Source: Kingdonia uniflora
Lineage: Eukaryota; Streptophyta; Magnoliopsida; Ranunculales; Circaeasteraceae
Reading direction: 5' to 3'
Assembly: GCA_014058105.1 (NCBI GenBank)
Contig: JACGCM010000452.1
Coordinates: 744,001 to 808,000, forward strand
Length of the DNA: 64,000 nucleotides
The translations under genes were made by a program, and so were the position numbers. Each line of letters opens with the position of its first letter. Positions within the stretch are counted from its first letter, which is position 1. Shown one piece after another: positions 54,116 to 64,000 of this stretch. Below the pieces are notes generated by a model, which saw only the letters and a program-made list of their open reading frames with translations, was not told the DNA's origin and did not search any database.

Positions 54116-57100
54116 AACTTTAATCTCCTCGTGGTCCAAGGATTAGGGACTCGATCTCCATTTTCTATGGCGAGGTCGTAAGAGCCAAGCCCATTTTTGC
54201 CAATAATGATAAAAGATCCTGCCCAATATTCTGCGAGTTTCCTAGCATTGAGTTCCTTTTTATGTTTTGGTATCTCCCGTAGAACGAGATCTTCAATATT
54301 GAACTCTCTATGACGAACTCGTTTGTTATAACATCTTGCTAAAGCCTGATGGCACCTTCCCAAGTTTATAACTGCTCAGTCTTTTGTTTCCTCGATCCAA
54401 TTCATGTTACATGCTAACTGGAACTCATTTTCTTCATTTGTCATGGTATGACCATATAGTAGGTGATGATATTGAGTATGGGTGATTACTTCGGTACCAT
54501 ATGCCAGCAAGAATGGCGTACATCAACTCGATACTTGAGGTATTGTTTGGTATGCCCATAACACGTGTGGTAATTCTTGTACCGAATTACACTTTTTCTC
54601 TATTATACACTTTTTGATTCTGTCGACTATAGTTCGATTGGTGATTTTGGCATGACCATTTTCTTATGGGTAATACAGATTTGAAGGAGAGTGGATGATG
54701 TTATGTTGGTTAAGGAAATCAACGACCTTGGAGCCAATGATCTGTGGTCCATTGTCGATTCTGATAAGGTGGGGACAGCCAAACCGTATTATAATAGTTT
54801 TTCATATATATTTGTTGACTTCGTCTTCGCGTGTTTGACACAAAGGGACTGCTTCTACCCACTTGGTGAAGTAGTCTGTTGCTACCAGGAGGTATTTCCG
54901 TTTTCCTGGTGTAGTAGGGAATTCTCCTACGAGATCGAGGGCCCATCTTTTGAATGGCCAAACAACTTTGCTATAATGGAGTTCCAAAGTTGAAGCTCAA
55001 ATTTTGGGTCCATGTCGTTGGCAGGCATCATACTTGCTTACATATTCAATGGTTTGAGCTTTTATTTTAGGCCAAACTACTCCTTGACTAAGAGCTCGGT
55101 TTGATAAAGACCGTCTTGCCGCATTGGATCCACAAGTGCCTTCGTATAAATTATGCAGGAAGTCTTGGGCCTCTTTATCAGATAAACATTAAAGATAGGG
55201 TCCTGTAACCAATTTTTTGCAAAGGAGATTATTGTTGAGCACGTATCATTTAGCATTGTCTATCAGGCGTCTTCTTTCATTCATATCCTCGGGGAGTTTA
55301 CCATTAAATTTGTTGTCTGTCCCGATATAGATGAGGAAAAGTCATCTCTAATCAACCTCGACCTCTTTATCGCCCCCAGTATTAATGGCATTGGAGATTA
55401 TGATATTAATGTTGTAGGGGGGGGATACCACTTTGATCTTTAAATATCGGGCTTCTGTTCTAAGGACTGTAACAAGATGGGCAAGGGAGTCAGAATATCA
55501 ATTTTCTCTACGAGGCAAGTGTTCGATTGTAACCTTTTTAAATCTACTCATTCTATCGGCTACTGCTGCGACGTAGTCGATCATCTTTCTATTCTTTTGA
55601 TACTTGTTTGTATAATGGTTTACGATTAACAAAGAGTCTGTGTACACAAATAACTTGGGTACATTAATCTCTATAGCCATATCCAATTCGCAGATTAGTG
55701 TCTCATACTCGGTCTCATTATTGGTTGCTTCAAAGTTGAGTCAGATGGATTTCTAAATTTTATCATTCGAAGGTGTAATAATAACTATCCCGATGCCAAA
55801 CCTAGCTGGTCCGGCGGACCCGTCAGTTAGAATGTGTTAACCTTTCTTGGATATCCAATCTGATTTTTCCTCGAATTGTTCCTCATTTATGTCGGTACTA
55901 TCTTCTTCCCAGTCAGGGTCATCTACTAGAAAGTCTGCAAGGAAATCTGTTACTGCTTGCCCTTTTTTGGAATGCAGTGGTTCAAAACGTATATTGTTCT
56001 CTCCAAGAGTAACCGACCATTACTGAACTCGTCTGGATTACTCTCGTTTGGATAAGACTTCGTGCAAAGGGTAATTTTTCATTACTCGAACTAAATGAAC
56101 TTGAAAATATTGTTTTAACTTCTGGATGTATAGACAATAGCTAAAAGCAGTTTTTTGATCTTAGTGTATCATGCTTCTGCTGGAGTAAGAGTCTTGCTGA
56201 TAAAGTAGACAGGTTTTTCCATCTTTTCATCGAGTCAGATGAAAACTGAGCTTAGTGAATCATTAGTAACTGTGAGATATATCGTGAGTTCTTCTCCTTC
56301 TTTGGGTGTACTCATTACTGGTAGTTTTCCCAAATAGTATTTTAGATCCTGAAATACTGCTTCACTTTCTGCAGTCCATTCGATCTCAGAATCTTTTTTA
56401 GGTTTCCCTTTCTTCGTCTCCTCGCGTAAGAGGTCAAATAGCCATCAACACAGATCTGAAGACTTGGAGACAATGTAATTTATTGTTGTTATCTTGCCGG
56501 CTATCTTCTGTATGTCTTTCTTTGCCTTTGGTGAAGGCATAGATAATAATGCACGAATACGATCTGGGTCAGCCTCGATTCCTTGCTTGCTGATCAAATT
56601 TCCTAAGAATTTACCTGATTAGACTTTGAATTGATATTTGTCAGGATTTAGTCTCATTCTGCAGAACCAAAGAATTTTGAAGGCCATGTATAAATCTGCG
56701 AGATGGTTTTCCTTCTTGAGACTTTTATATAGCATATTATCAATGTAAACTTCTATTATTTTCCCAAGATAGTCCTTGAACATCTGTGTCATCAGTCTTT
56801 GGTAAGTGGTTTTGGCATTTTTGAGGCCAAAAGGCATAACTTTGTAGCAATATAAACTATGTTCTGTGATGAAAACTATTTTCTCTTAATCTTCGGGCAA
56901 CAAAGGTATCTGATTATACCCTGATACGGTGTCCATCATGGATAAGAGTTCATGTCCTGCTGCTGAATTGAGCAGATGGTTAATGATAGGAAGGGGAAAA
57001 CTATCTTTTGGAGTATGTTTATTGAGATCTGTGAAATTCACGCATACTCTGATCTTGCCGTTTTTCTTTGGGACTGCTACAATGTTCGAGATCCATTCGG

Positions 57101-58014
57101 GGTAATTGGTTTTTTCAAATAAAACCAACTTCAATGAGTTTATCGATCTCTTTATTGACTTCTTCTCGTAGTCTTAGTACTAAAGTTCTCTATTTTTATT
57201 TGACTGCCTCAGCTTTATCTTTTAAATTAAGTTTGTGGCAAGCCAAATTTGGATCAAAGCCTGGCATTTCGTGGAATGTCCATGCAAAGACATCACAGCT
57301 ATTTTTGAGAAACTGAATAAGAGCATTGCGTTCTGTCGTGGGTAAATTTTTTTTGATGTAGGTGCCCAGTTTGTCTCCACTAATTTCGACGCATTCTGTA
57401 GGTTTTGTACTTGGCAGGTGGTTTTTTGTAGAGTTCATTGTAATGTTCTTTGTGGTGTGCTGTAATTGTTATGCGAGCTGCGGTACGGGTGGTTCTATCA
57501 CGATGGTAACAATATTTTTATAGGCTCGATCTAGCTTCTGACTGCCTTTGATTTTATAAATGCCGCCATTCCAATCGAACCGTAGTGCCAAATGATAGGT
57601 CGATGGGATAGCCCGCATGTTATGCAGCCAACAGCATCCCATGATTCCCAAATAATAGGATTTTGCATTAATAACGTAAAATATTACATCAATCATTGTC
57701 GATCCAGCAGTAATAGGAAGTATGATCTTTCCTACACATTCTTTTTTAAAGCCATTGAAACCACTGATATTAATGTCACTAGGTTGTACCTTGTCGGCCA
57801 GTCCCATTTGATCAATTGTGCTTTGAAAGAGTAGTTTGATACTACTACCAGTATCTACCATCATTATATGTAGTACTACATTTCTTATTTTAAGCATAAT
57901 CACGAGTGCATCATGATGAGGAAAGTTGACGTGACGAACGTCGCAATCTTCAAAGGAGATCCCTATACGTTGAGAAATAGATGCAGGGAGTAACTGGGCT
58001 TCTTTATCGACCAT
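54116..58014 (-). pseudogene. pol pseudogene of element D: PR, RT, gRNH, aRNH, integrase
   Basis: Protease is at 58014-57469, the longest intact frame, with D-T-G-S-S and the following I-M-G-C-C-W-L-H. RT is at about 57200-56600, with A-V-P-K-K-N-G-K-I-R-V-C-V, M-M-D-T-V-S-G-Y-N, and Y-I-D-N in place of catalytic Y-I-D-D (about 56750). Gypsy RNase H is at about 56480-55990. Archaeal-type RNase H is at about 55860-55480, with Y-T-D-S. Integrase is at about 55200-54116, with E-G-T-C-G, Y-D-A-C-Q-R-H-G (first Cys of the C-C pair lost), W-A-L-D-L-V-G, the D-N-G-P-Q region near 54740, and the C-terminal W-A-G-S-F-I-I. It has stops and frameshifts, though fewer than in B and C. Confidence 0.85.
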
Positions 58015-58199
58015 GGATAGATCATGGCATTAGCTGAGACATCGCCTTTTGAATATGGCTGATCTGCTAACGGTATGAGTCTCGATAAAGTGGCTGAGGG
58101 AGATGTGGTATAAATGTTTTCTTCTGCCGCTCCTTTGATCTGTACGATCTTAGTAGTAAACTTGTAACTCTCGTTTTTCTAACTTTTAACATCCACTAT
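58015..58199 (-). other. gag-protease linker of element D
   Basis: Degenerate coding remnant with stops, corresponding to 4830-4900 in the C element and 10545-10869 in B. Confidence 0.4.
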
Positions 58200-59108
58200 G
58201 TACTTATGCATTCATCTGTCCACAAAAATATACTCCAATAATTGCTGTAAAGCGAAGCAATGTTCCGTGTCATGATGTCGGACTTTGTGGTGTATGCAAT
58301 ATGGTCTGCTTTTGATGGGTTGAAGATATTGGGTATTGCGGAAGAATTTATCTTTTTGAAGTGTGGGATATAGGCTGGCTATTGTGTCTGTCATCTTGGG
58401 AATACAGGGCTTGGGAAAATTACTACCTCTCCGAGTTCGACCGCTATTAGATTTGGTTCGCTTCCTGTCTCCTTCGTGATCAGTGGCACAATTGAAATCT
58501 TATTCTGTGGATTGATTTCTTACTGTCAAGGTAAGGTTCTGGGGTTTTTGTCTTTCAGATATCATCCTTTCAAGATCAATATAACCATTGACCTTTTCGA
58601 TCATGTATTCCAAGGTCATAGGTTTGTTTATAATTAGGTATTCCTTCACTCTTCCATCTACAAGCAAAGCATTGGTGAAGGCCGAAAAAGTTATTTTCTG
58701 ATCAAGTCGGTCCACTTTTCTGGCCAATTCTAAGAATTTCTTAGTAAATGTTTAAAGCTTCTCTCCTGGCACCTGCTTAAGGCTGAACAAATAATACAAA
58801 TTCTCCTCTTTGTCTCTGTTGTACGAGTAGTTCTTGACAAAAAGTTCTCCCAACAATTTAAAAGTTGTAATGGATCATTCTTGTAGTGAGTGGAACCATC
58901 GCAAATGTTTTCCCTAAAGACCTGTAGGAAATAGACGACATAAAATGTGGTTGGATATAGAATGCAAGCCTAAAGCATCCTGGAATTCTTGAACGTGCTC
59001 TACGGGATTATTTCCCCTGTATTTATAGATTTTCGGGGTGTGGAAACTGGTGGGAACTTCGTCGTCCAATAGTTCCTGAACGATCAGGGTTTTCTGTAGT
59101 CTGTTATG
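58200..59108 (-). pseudogene. gag pseudogene of element D (N-terminus missing)
   Basis: Minus strand: P-K-I-Y-K-Y-R-G and H-V-Q-E-F-Q-D-A-L-G-L-H near 59030-58970, then F-S-A-F-T-N-A-L (about 58690), E-Y-L-I-I-N-K-P-M-T-L-E-Y (58660-58620), and the knuckle-like Y-C-I-H-H-K-V-R-H-H-D-T-E-H-C (about 58300-58255). The homologous order holds in B and C. The N-terminal portion, leader and PBS are deleted where gag meets the truncated LTR. Confidence 0.75.
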
Positions 59109-59493
59109 AATAGTTTTGTATAGTTTTGTATAGAGTTTTTGTGTGAGGATTCATCTGTCCTTCTTCTGGAATTCTCTGATCCTATTTATAGGTCTTATAA
59201 TTTAACCGTTTGACAACCATTATTATTCTTAATGATGGACGTTACAATATAGATTTGATGAGTTTTTGAATTGATTGTGTAACGGTCTGATCTTCTTGTC
59301 TTGTAACGGCTTCATTAATGACGGAGTGCTTGCTGATTCGAGCTGTTGATGTAGAGATCAAGAATAATAAGTAGAACTCTGTAGTTGTTTCGTAATGTGA
59401 CATAAAGGTATCACGTGTACGTTGACGAGGTCGAGTGGTCATATGATGGTCAAAGATGAAGCTTGAGTTCGAGATGCGGAATAGGCTACTACA
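59109..59493 (-). repeat. 5' LTR of element D (right in the window), truncated
   Basis: On the minus strand it starts TGTAGTAGCCTATTCC at 59493 and matches the left LTR for about 370 bp to about 59115. A 10-bp direct repeat (TAGTTTTGTA, twice) marks the deletion point against gag. Confidence 0.8.
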
Positions 59494-59998
59494 CCTTATA
59501 TTTCCTCAGTTGTTGCCTTACACGCTGATGTTACTTCAACATTATCTACACTTTCAGACTACATGTTGCTTTCTTCTATTCCCACTAACACCTGTACCTC
59601 AAGATTAGGTTATACTTGGTCAATAGTTTTTTTGTACCTACCTCATCTTCTAATCTTAGTTGAAATAGCAGTTGAAGCTCATTATATCAACAATAGCCAA
59701 TTGCTCATTTGGGCCAAGTTTGGGTTCTGATTTCTAGCTCTCTCAGAATCTTGACCGACAGCTTTTAATTTTTGCAGCTCAATTGCCTTCGCCAATTTTG
59801 TATTTTCTTTCACAGATAATTTTTTTTCTTAACAAGGGGTTCAAGTTCTCCTGTCTCCAGCTCCCCTGCATTCACCACTCCATCTACCTCGTCTTGAGTT
59901 GTACCTTGTGATGTTGGTTCATCCAGAGTTGGATCGGTTACTTTTTCTGTCACCTTCTTCATTATTCTCTTACCCTATTGTTGTTTCTTTGGAGCCAT
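59494..59998 (-). pseudogene. Probable 5' end of the PMD pseudogene
   Basis: The minus-strand ATG at 59996-59998 opens M-A-P-K-K-Q-Q and then meets a TAG at codon 8. The frame continues with K-R-I-M-K-K-V-T-E-K-V-T-D-P and a Ser/Thr/Glu-rich stretch. This composition matches the acidic segment at 35975-35690 on the other side of element D. Taking both as parts of one gene is inference. No PMD block itself is present here. Confidence 0.45.
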
Positions 59999-60503
59999 TT
60001 CTGAAAGTAAATTTCAAATTTATTTAATCCTCAAAATGACCAAACTAAGGCTTACGACCAAAAAATTTAAAACAAATAAATACTTACGGATCCAGAGTAA
60101 CAGAAAATATACAGTAGAAAATAACACCTTAACAAACTACATACGTCACTACAAAATAATCGAAACTGAGAACCTTTGTACTGTAATAAAGGACTTGTGG
60201 TTGATAGATTTTAAACTATGTAATCCTATTAAGGTATAAACTCGCCGTAACTATTAAAATAAATTGCCTTAAAGAAACTTACGGTCTAGAACCAGAACAG
60301 ACAGAGTTTGAGAATGATGATAAGACATAGATCTAGGGAATGTAAAATATGCAAGTAATTACCTTTTAATCGTAGCTAAACATTGAGATAGAGAGAACAA
60401 CAACTTCCAAATACAAAGGGAGCAGAAGGGAGACCAAAAGATGATAACGATGACGAAGTCGTGGGTTAGTTAAAAGAGATATTAGAGAGAAATTGGTAAT
60501 TCA
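59999..60503. other. Intergenic region upstream of the glucanase gene
   Basis: AT-rich. The ORF at 60036-60239 has no similarity I recognise. No promoter element stands out. Confidence 0.4.
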
Positions 60504-60625
60504 TGGATTAGTTAGAGAGAGATAACTACGGGAGTTTTGTGTGTGTGTGTGGATTAGTTAGAGAGAGATAACTACGGGAGTTTTGTGTGTGTGTGTGTGT
60601 GTGTGTGTGGGGGGGGTGGGGGGGT

Positions 60626-60660
<35 letters not shown>
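60504..60660 (+). repeat. Duplicated 47-bp unit, GT microsatellite and long G run
   Basis: GGATTAGTTAGAGAGAGATA...GGGAGTTTT plus (GT)n occurs at about 60503 and again at about 60551. The second GT tract runs into a stretch of about 50 nearly pure G (60609-60659, broken by two T). Such a run can form G-quadruplexes but is also a common place for sequencing error. Confidence 0.85.
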
Positions 60661-60661
<1 letters not shown>

Positions 60662-60763
60662 GCTATTATCCTAACCCTATTTCTTGTTACCAAATCTTTC
60701 ACCCGTTGGAGAATGTTCTAGTTCCCTCAATTTAACTCCCCCACCACTCCCATTTTCAAATCC

Positions 60764-60790
60764 AACCTCTCTCTCACTCTCTCTCTCTCT
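60764..60790 (+). promoter_or_regulatory. Pyrimidine (CT) patch in the leader of the glucanase gene
   Basis: A CTCTCTCTCACTCTCTCTCTC tract ends ten bases before the ATG. Such patches are common near plant transcription starts. A clear TATA box is not visible between the G run and the ATG. Confidence 0.45.
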
Positions 60791-60799
60791 TAACAGAGC

Positions 60800-62418
60800 A
60801 TGGCTCATCAACATCTCTCCATTCTTCTCATCATCTTTCTCATTCTCACCCAAACCTCCAGATCCGAGTACACTATCGGCGCAAACTACGGCACACTCGC
60901 AAACAACCTCCCACCACCAACCCAAGTTGCCACCTTCCTCAAACAACAAACAATCATCACCAAAATCAAACTCTTCGACTCAAACCCAGCCGTCATAACG
61001 GCGTTTGCTAACACCAACATCTCCGTTACTGTCTCAGTTAGTAACGAAGACATCCCCCAACTCGCCAAACTCTCCGAGTCAACTCGCTGGGTTAACTCAC
61101 ATATTACCCCCTTCTACCCACAAACCCTAATCGATCGAATCGCTGTTGGGAACGAAATCTTAGCAACTGCTAATAAAAACCTGATTGCCCATTTACTCCC
61201 AGCTATGAAATCGCTCAACTCGGCCTTGAAACTCACTGGACTCAGTCATATTCAAGTGTGTTCACCACATTCACTCGGTATTTTATCTGTTTCTGGGCCA
61301 CCGAGTTTGGGACGATTCAGACGCGGGTATGACCGAGTTATATTTGCACCATTGCTCCAATACCATAGGGATACTAAAACCCCGTTTATGATAAATCCGT
61401 ACCCGTATTTTGGGTTTTCGCCCGATACTTTGGACTACGCCTTGTTTAAACCTAACTCGGGTGTTTTCGATAATGTGACGGGAAAAACTTACACTAACAT
61501 GTTCGACGCGCAACTCGATGCCGTGTACTCAGCAATGGAGAGGTTGGGGTACGGGGATGTGGATATTGTTGTGGCCGAGACGGGGTGGCCGTCGGTTGGT
61601 GACGCAGACCAGCCTTTTGTGAATCTCAAGAATGCTTTTTCGTATAATGCGAATTTAGTGAAACATGTAAATAGTGGGAAGGGGACGCCGTTGATGCCGA
61701 ATAGGACGTTCGAGACGTATATTTTCTCGTTGTTTAATGAAAATCTTAAACCCGGGTTGACTGCGGAACGAAATTTTGGGTTGTTTCAGGCTGATTTTAC
61801 CCCGGTATATGATATTGGCGTGATGCGCGATAGTCAAGTAAGTGCAGGATAATACAATTAGTCTAAAAAATTTATTGTTGATATTATTCGATACGAAATA
61901 GTGATCTTTTTCAGTATAAATATTACATTTAGTACAAAACATTGTTCTTTTATGGTATTCGAAATATTGATCATTTTACGGTATAAATGGTACATTTTTT
62001 TTGTGTAATCAGGCTACGGGTCCAAGCCCATCGACTACCCCAACTGCACCATCTCCAGCCGATACCCCATTGAAAATGTGGTGTGTACCAAAAACAGAGG
62101 CTAACGGCGATGCCTTACAAGCAAACATTGACTACGTTTGCCGATTGGGCATCGACTGTAGTCCGATTCAGGATGGCGGGGCGTGTTTTCAGCCGGACAC
62201 GGTTAGATCCCATGCTTCATATGCCATGAATGCGTACTATCAGTACTACGGACACGACAATTCCAACTGCGATTTCACCGGTACAGGGTTGGTCACCAAC
62301 TTTGATCCAAGTAAGTTTAAATTCAAATAATTTGACCGTTACTATCAATCTTACAAATTTAGGGTTTTGATTTTGGTCTGTTGTTGCAGGTTATGATGTT
62401 TGCAAATATGTTTCTTGA
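60800..62418 (+). CDS. GH17 glucan endo-1,3-beta-glucosidase with X8/CBM43 domain (3 exons, 454 aa)
   Basis: Hydrolyses beta-1,3-glucan (callose) in the wall or at plasmodesmata. Exons: 60800-61837, 62013-62310 and 62390-62418, with GT/AG borders and phases that join cleanly (346 codons, then 99 codons plus 1 base, then the end with TGA). A signal peptide covers residues 1 to about 22. The GH17 barrel spans about 23-340, with the catalytic acid in V-G-N-E (E119) and the nucleophile in V-A-E-T-G-W-P-S (E260), plus S-L-F-N-E-N (E314). A Pro/Ser/Thr linker is encoded at the start of exon 2. The X8 domain has six cysteines from W-C-V-P-K to D-V-C-K-Y. Most X8-type family members have a C-terminal GPI signal. 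This one ends soon after the last Cys (K-Y-V-S), so it should be secreted and soluble. No break in any exon. Confidence 0.93.
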
Positions 62419-63049
62419 GAGTGAATCAAACAAAAGGTGTCAGTGGTTGAATGTAGTAGTAGTACCAACGGCTAGTAGAAGAGGGAGGGAGAACTCTAAG
62501 TTCAAATTTTGTTGTGTGTAACTTTGGCCATTTTGGTTTTCATGTAAGTGGGCTTAGAGGCACCCATTAATCCCATCAAAATCTTAATTTATTTCTTTCA
62601 CATTGTTAATCACGGTCGAGCAATGGATTAAGACATGTGTATCAAAATTGAGTTAAGCCATACAGAGCCATTCTTGATTGCAGTTTTGTTTGTGGAAATT
62701 GTAATATGGGCAACGGAAATTTTAACAAGGGGTTGCCTCAGTACTACAATAGAAATGCTTACACAAGAAATGCTATTTATTATAGTCAGCACAACACAGG
62801 GAAGAATTAAAATAACACCCTGGTATCTCTACCTCTCACAATACTAATCAATGTCTTGATATCTTAGGTAAAGCTTTTGCAGCGGCCTAATTCGTATTCT
62901 TCGATTCAATTTATACCCAAGGCACAGTTTGACAAATAAATGACAGGCTAAATTTTATTAACACTGTTACATCTCAATGCTGCTGTTGCGAAGAGAATTA
63001 CAGATAGGAAATCCTGGTGTTCGCGGTTTGAGTTGTATTTTACAGAGAT
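62419..63049. other. 3' flank of the glucanase gene
   Basis: Probable 3' UTR to about 62600 (AATCTTAATTTATTTC). After that there is no supported gene. The ORF at 62635-62847 has no recognisable similarity. Confidence 0.45.
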
Positions 63050-64000
63050 ACAAATGCTAACTATTGCTTGTATTTCTAAAAGTCAGTGATTCGAGAAAAA
63101 TTCGGTCTTTAAATATCCCGCTCAAAACTACGGGTATCGTAATATAATAAGGGTAAGCGGGGGTCGAATCCACGGGTAGTAAACGTATTAAAAATATAAT
63201 TTCCTAATTAACTAATAAACAAATCTAAACTAAGTTTGATAAAAAAGTTTAGGACTAAAACATAAATCTAAATTACTAACTTTCGGTAAGATTATAAGGA
63301 GAACCTAGGCTTTGGATCACCTCCGACTTAGTTTACTAAAACGATATGAAAACGATAGCTTCTATCCGCACGAAATAGTCATGGCTAGGTCTATCCGGGT
63401 CTAAGATCTAGGGTTTGTAGCTAAAACCTTAGGTAAGAACTTCATTGTTTATAGACAAACGGATCTAGGGTTTATAAACTCATTTTCATGGCTAAATGGA
63501 GAGTATTAACTCTAGTGATCTAGAATTCTCTTTAAGCATGAAAGCAACCAAATATAGCTAATTCGACATCTTCCTCATATCCGTAGTAACTTAAGAGTTG
63601 TCATGGTTAGATCTACTCTTCGTAACTACAAATCGGAGAATTGAAGATTAATTCTTGATCTAAACTACTATTAACATCAATTTAACTCACTTCACTAGAG
63701 GTTCAATCTTTAGTCTAAGCTAAGGAGACTAGCTCTCCATTAATGATGTTGATCACAGCTTAAGTTAAACGCATAAAATAAAAGAGAAATAGAGAAAGAG
63801 AAAGATACTTAAAAATGCAAGTTTTATTCCTTCCTGAGATTGAGATGTAAAAATACATTGAATTGTTCTCCTATTTATAGGAGATAGGAGAGACTTGTTT
63901 ACAATTCTGAAACTATATCCCTAAGTAAAGATAAATCATATCTCAGATAAATCCTTGTAGAGTCCTTCATCATCTTTATTCTATGGAGAAAATCTACAAG
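63050..64000 (-). mobile_element. Probable LTR-retrotransposon sequence, truncated by the window edge
   Basis: Non-coding, with the phrase GGGTCGAATCCACGGGTAG at about 63151. On the minus strand, CTCCTATAAATAGGAGAAC at about 63869-63887 closely resembles the TATA region of LTR C (CTCCTATAAATAGGAAG). This suggests a U3/R region read leftward. No gag or pol and no LTR ends are visible, so the assignment is tentative. Confidence 0.35.

Larger units (their letters stand above)
36251..59493 (-). mobile_element. Element D: large Tat-type Ty3/gypsy retrotransposon on the minus strand, with nested CACTA
   Basis: A direct LTR pair (36251-36726 and 59109-59493) encloses gag and pol on the minus strand (59100-54116), tandem repeats (53538-54095), and two genes antisense to the element (plus strand, 38569-53321). 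A purine tract abuts the left LTR. The 5' end is damaged: the right LTR is truncated on its inner side, and the PBS and gag start are missing. Without the CACTA element it would be about 14.7 kb. It lies within the PMD pseudogene. I could not find a matching 5-bp duplication, and the outer left limit is uncertain. Confidence 0.8.

Noticed and set aside
36251..59498. A 5-bp target duplication for element D
   Set aside because: The right flank (CCTTA) does not recur at a plausible left boundary. The left LTR end is uncertain, so none is reported.
60677..60998. Alternative ORFs overlapping the glucanase start on both strands
   Set aside because: They overlap the clear signal peptide and GH17 start and follow CT-repeat composition.
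62635..62847. 70-aa plus-strand ORF after the glucanase gene
   Set aside because: No similarity or promoter context; chance frame in intergenic DNA.
1..64000. tRNA, rRNA or microRNA genes
   Set aside because: No cloverleaf A/B-box pattern or conserved rRNA stretch was recognised by eye. A tRNAscan-SE and miRNA search would be needed to exclude them.

Overview
The window is repeat-dense nuclear DNA from a flowering plant, probably a eudicot. The evidence is the Ty3/gypsy (Tat-lineage) LTR retrotransposons, a CACTA DNA transposon, a hAT-type MITE, a plant mobile domain (PMD) pseudogene, captured plant gene pieces with their introns, and one intact plant cell-wall gene. The species cannot be named from sequence alone. 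Almost every transposon ORF is broken, often at tryptophan, glutamine or arginine codons turned into stops, as expected for old, methylated, decaying repeats.

Layout from left to right. (1) 1-2824: the 3' end of a Tat element (A) that continues off the left edge, with two small antisense ORFs and a 3' LTR carrying four 102-bp repeats. A is inserted in the 5' LTR of a second Tat element (C), whose 5' half (LTR tail, primer-binding site, gag, protease, RT and two RNase H domains) runs to 7663. (2) 7664-27641: an inverted 3' part of a C-type element (LTR, antisense ORFs, tandem repeats, integrase end). Its LTR is split by a complete Tat element B (8206-21673) with 732- and 735-bp LTRs, PBS, polypurine tract and a 5-bp ATGTA target duplication. 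(3) 27642-32971: a direct-orientation 3' half of a C element. Together with the inverted copy it forms a degenerate palindrome with arms of about 5 kb. (4) 32972-36250 and 59494-59998: a PMD pseudogene on the minus strand, partly duplicated, carrying a 532-bp hAT-like MITE, and split by a large Tat-type element D. (5) 36251-59493: element D on the minus strand, with gag-pol at 54.1-59.1 kb and two genes antisense to it at 38.5-53.3 kb. (6) 42547-51082: a CACTA transposon inside one of D's antisense genes. It carries TNP remnants, a LINE fragment and pieces of at least three host genes: WDR26-like, LHY/CCA1-type MYB and TPLATE. (7) 60800-62418: the only intact conventional host gene, a three-exon GH17 beta-1,3-glucanase with an X8/CBM43 domain. 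It lies just downstream of a GT microsatellite and a roughly 50-bp G run. (8) 63050-64000: probable LTR-retrotransposon sequence on the minus strand, running off the right edge.

The recurring theme is that A, B, C and D share one 3' organisation: pol, then a private tandem-repeat block, then genes antisense to the element (an intron-containing gene with a conserved block and a coiled-coil tail, then one or two short ORFs of a common domain of about 65 residues), then the polypurine tract and 3' LTR. The left window edge cuts A before its pol and repeat block. The short ORF domain and the tandem-repeat blocks are the least documented features here. The gene-capturing CACTA element is the most interesting single locus.
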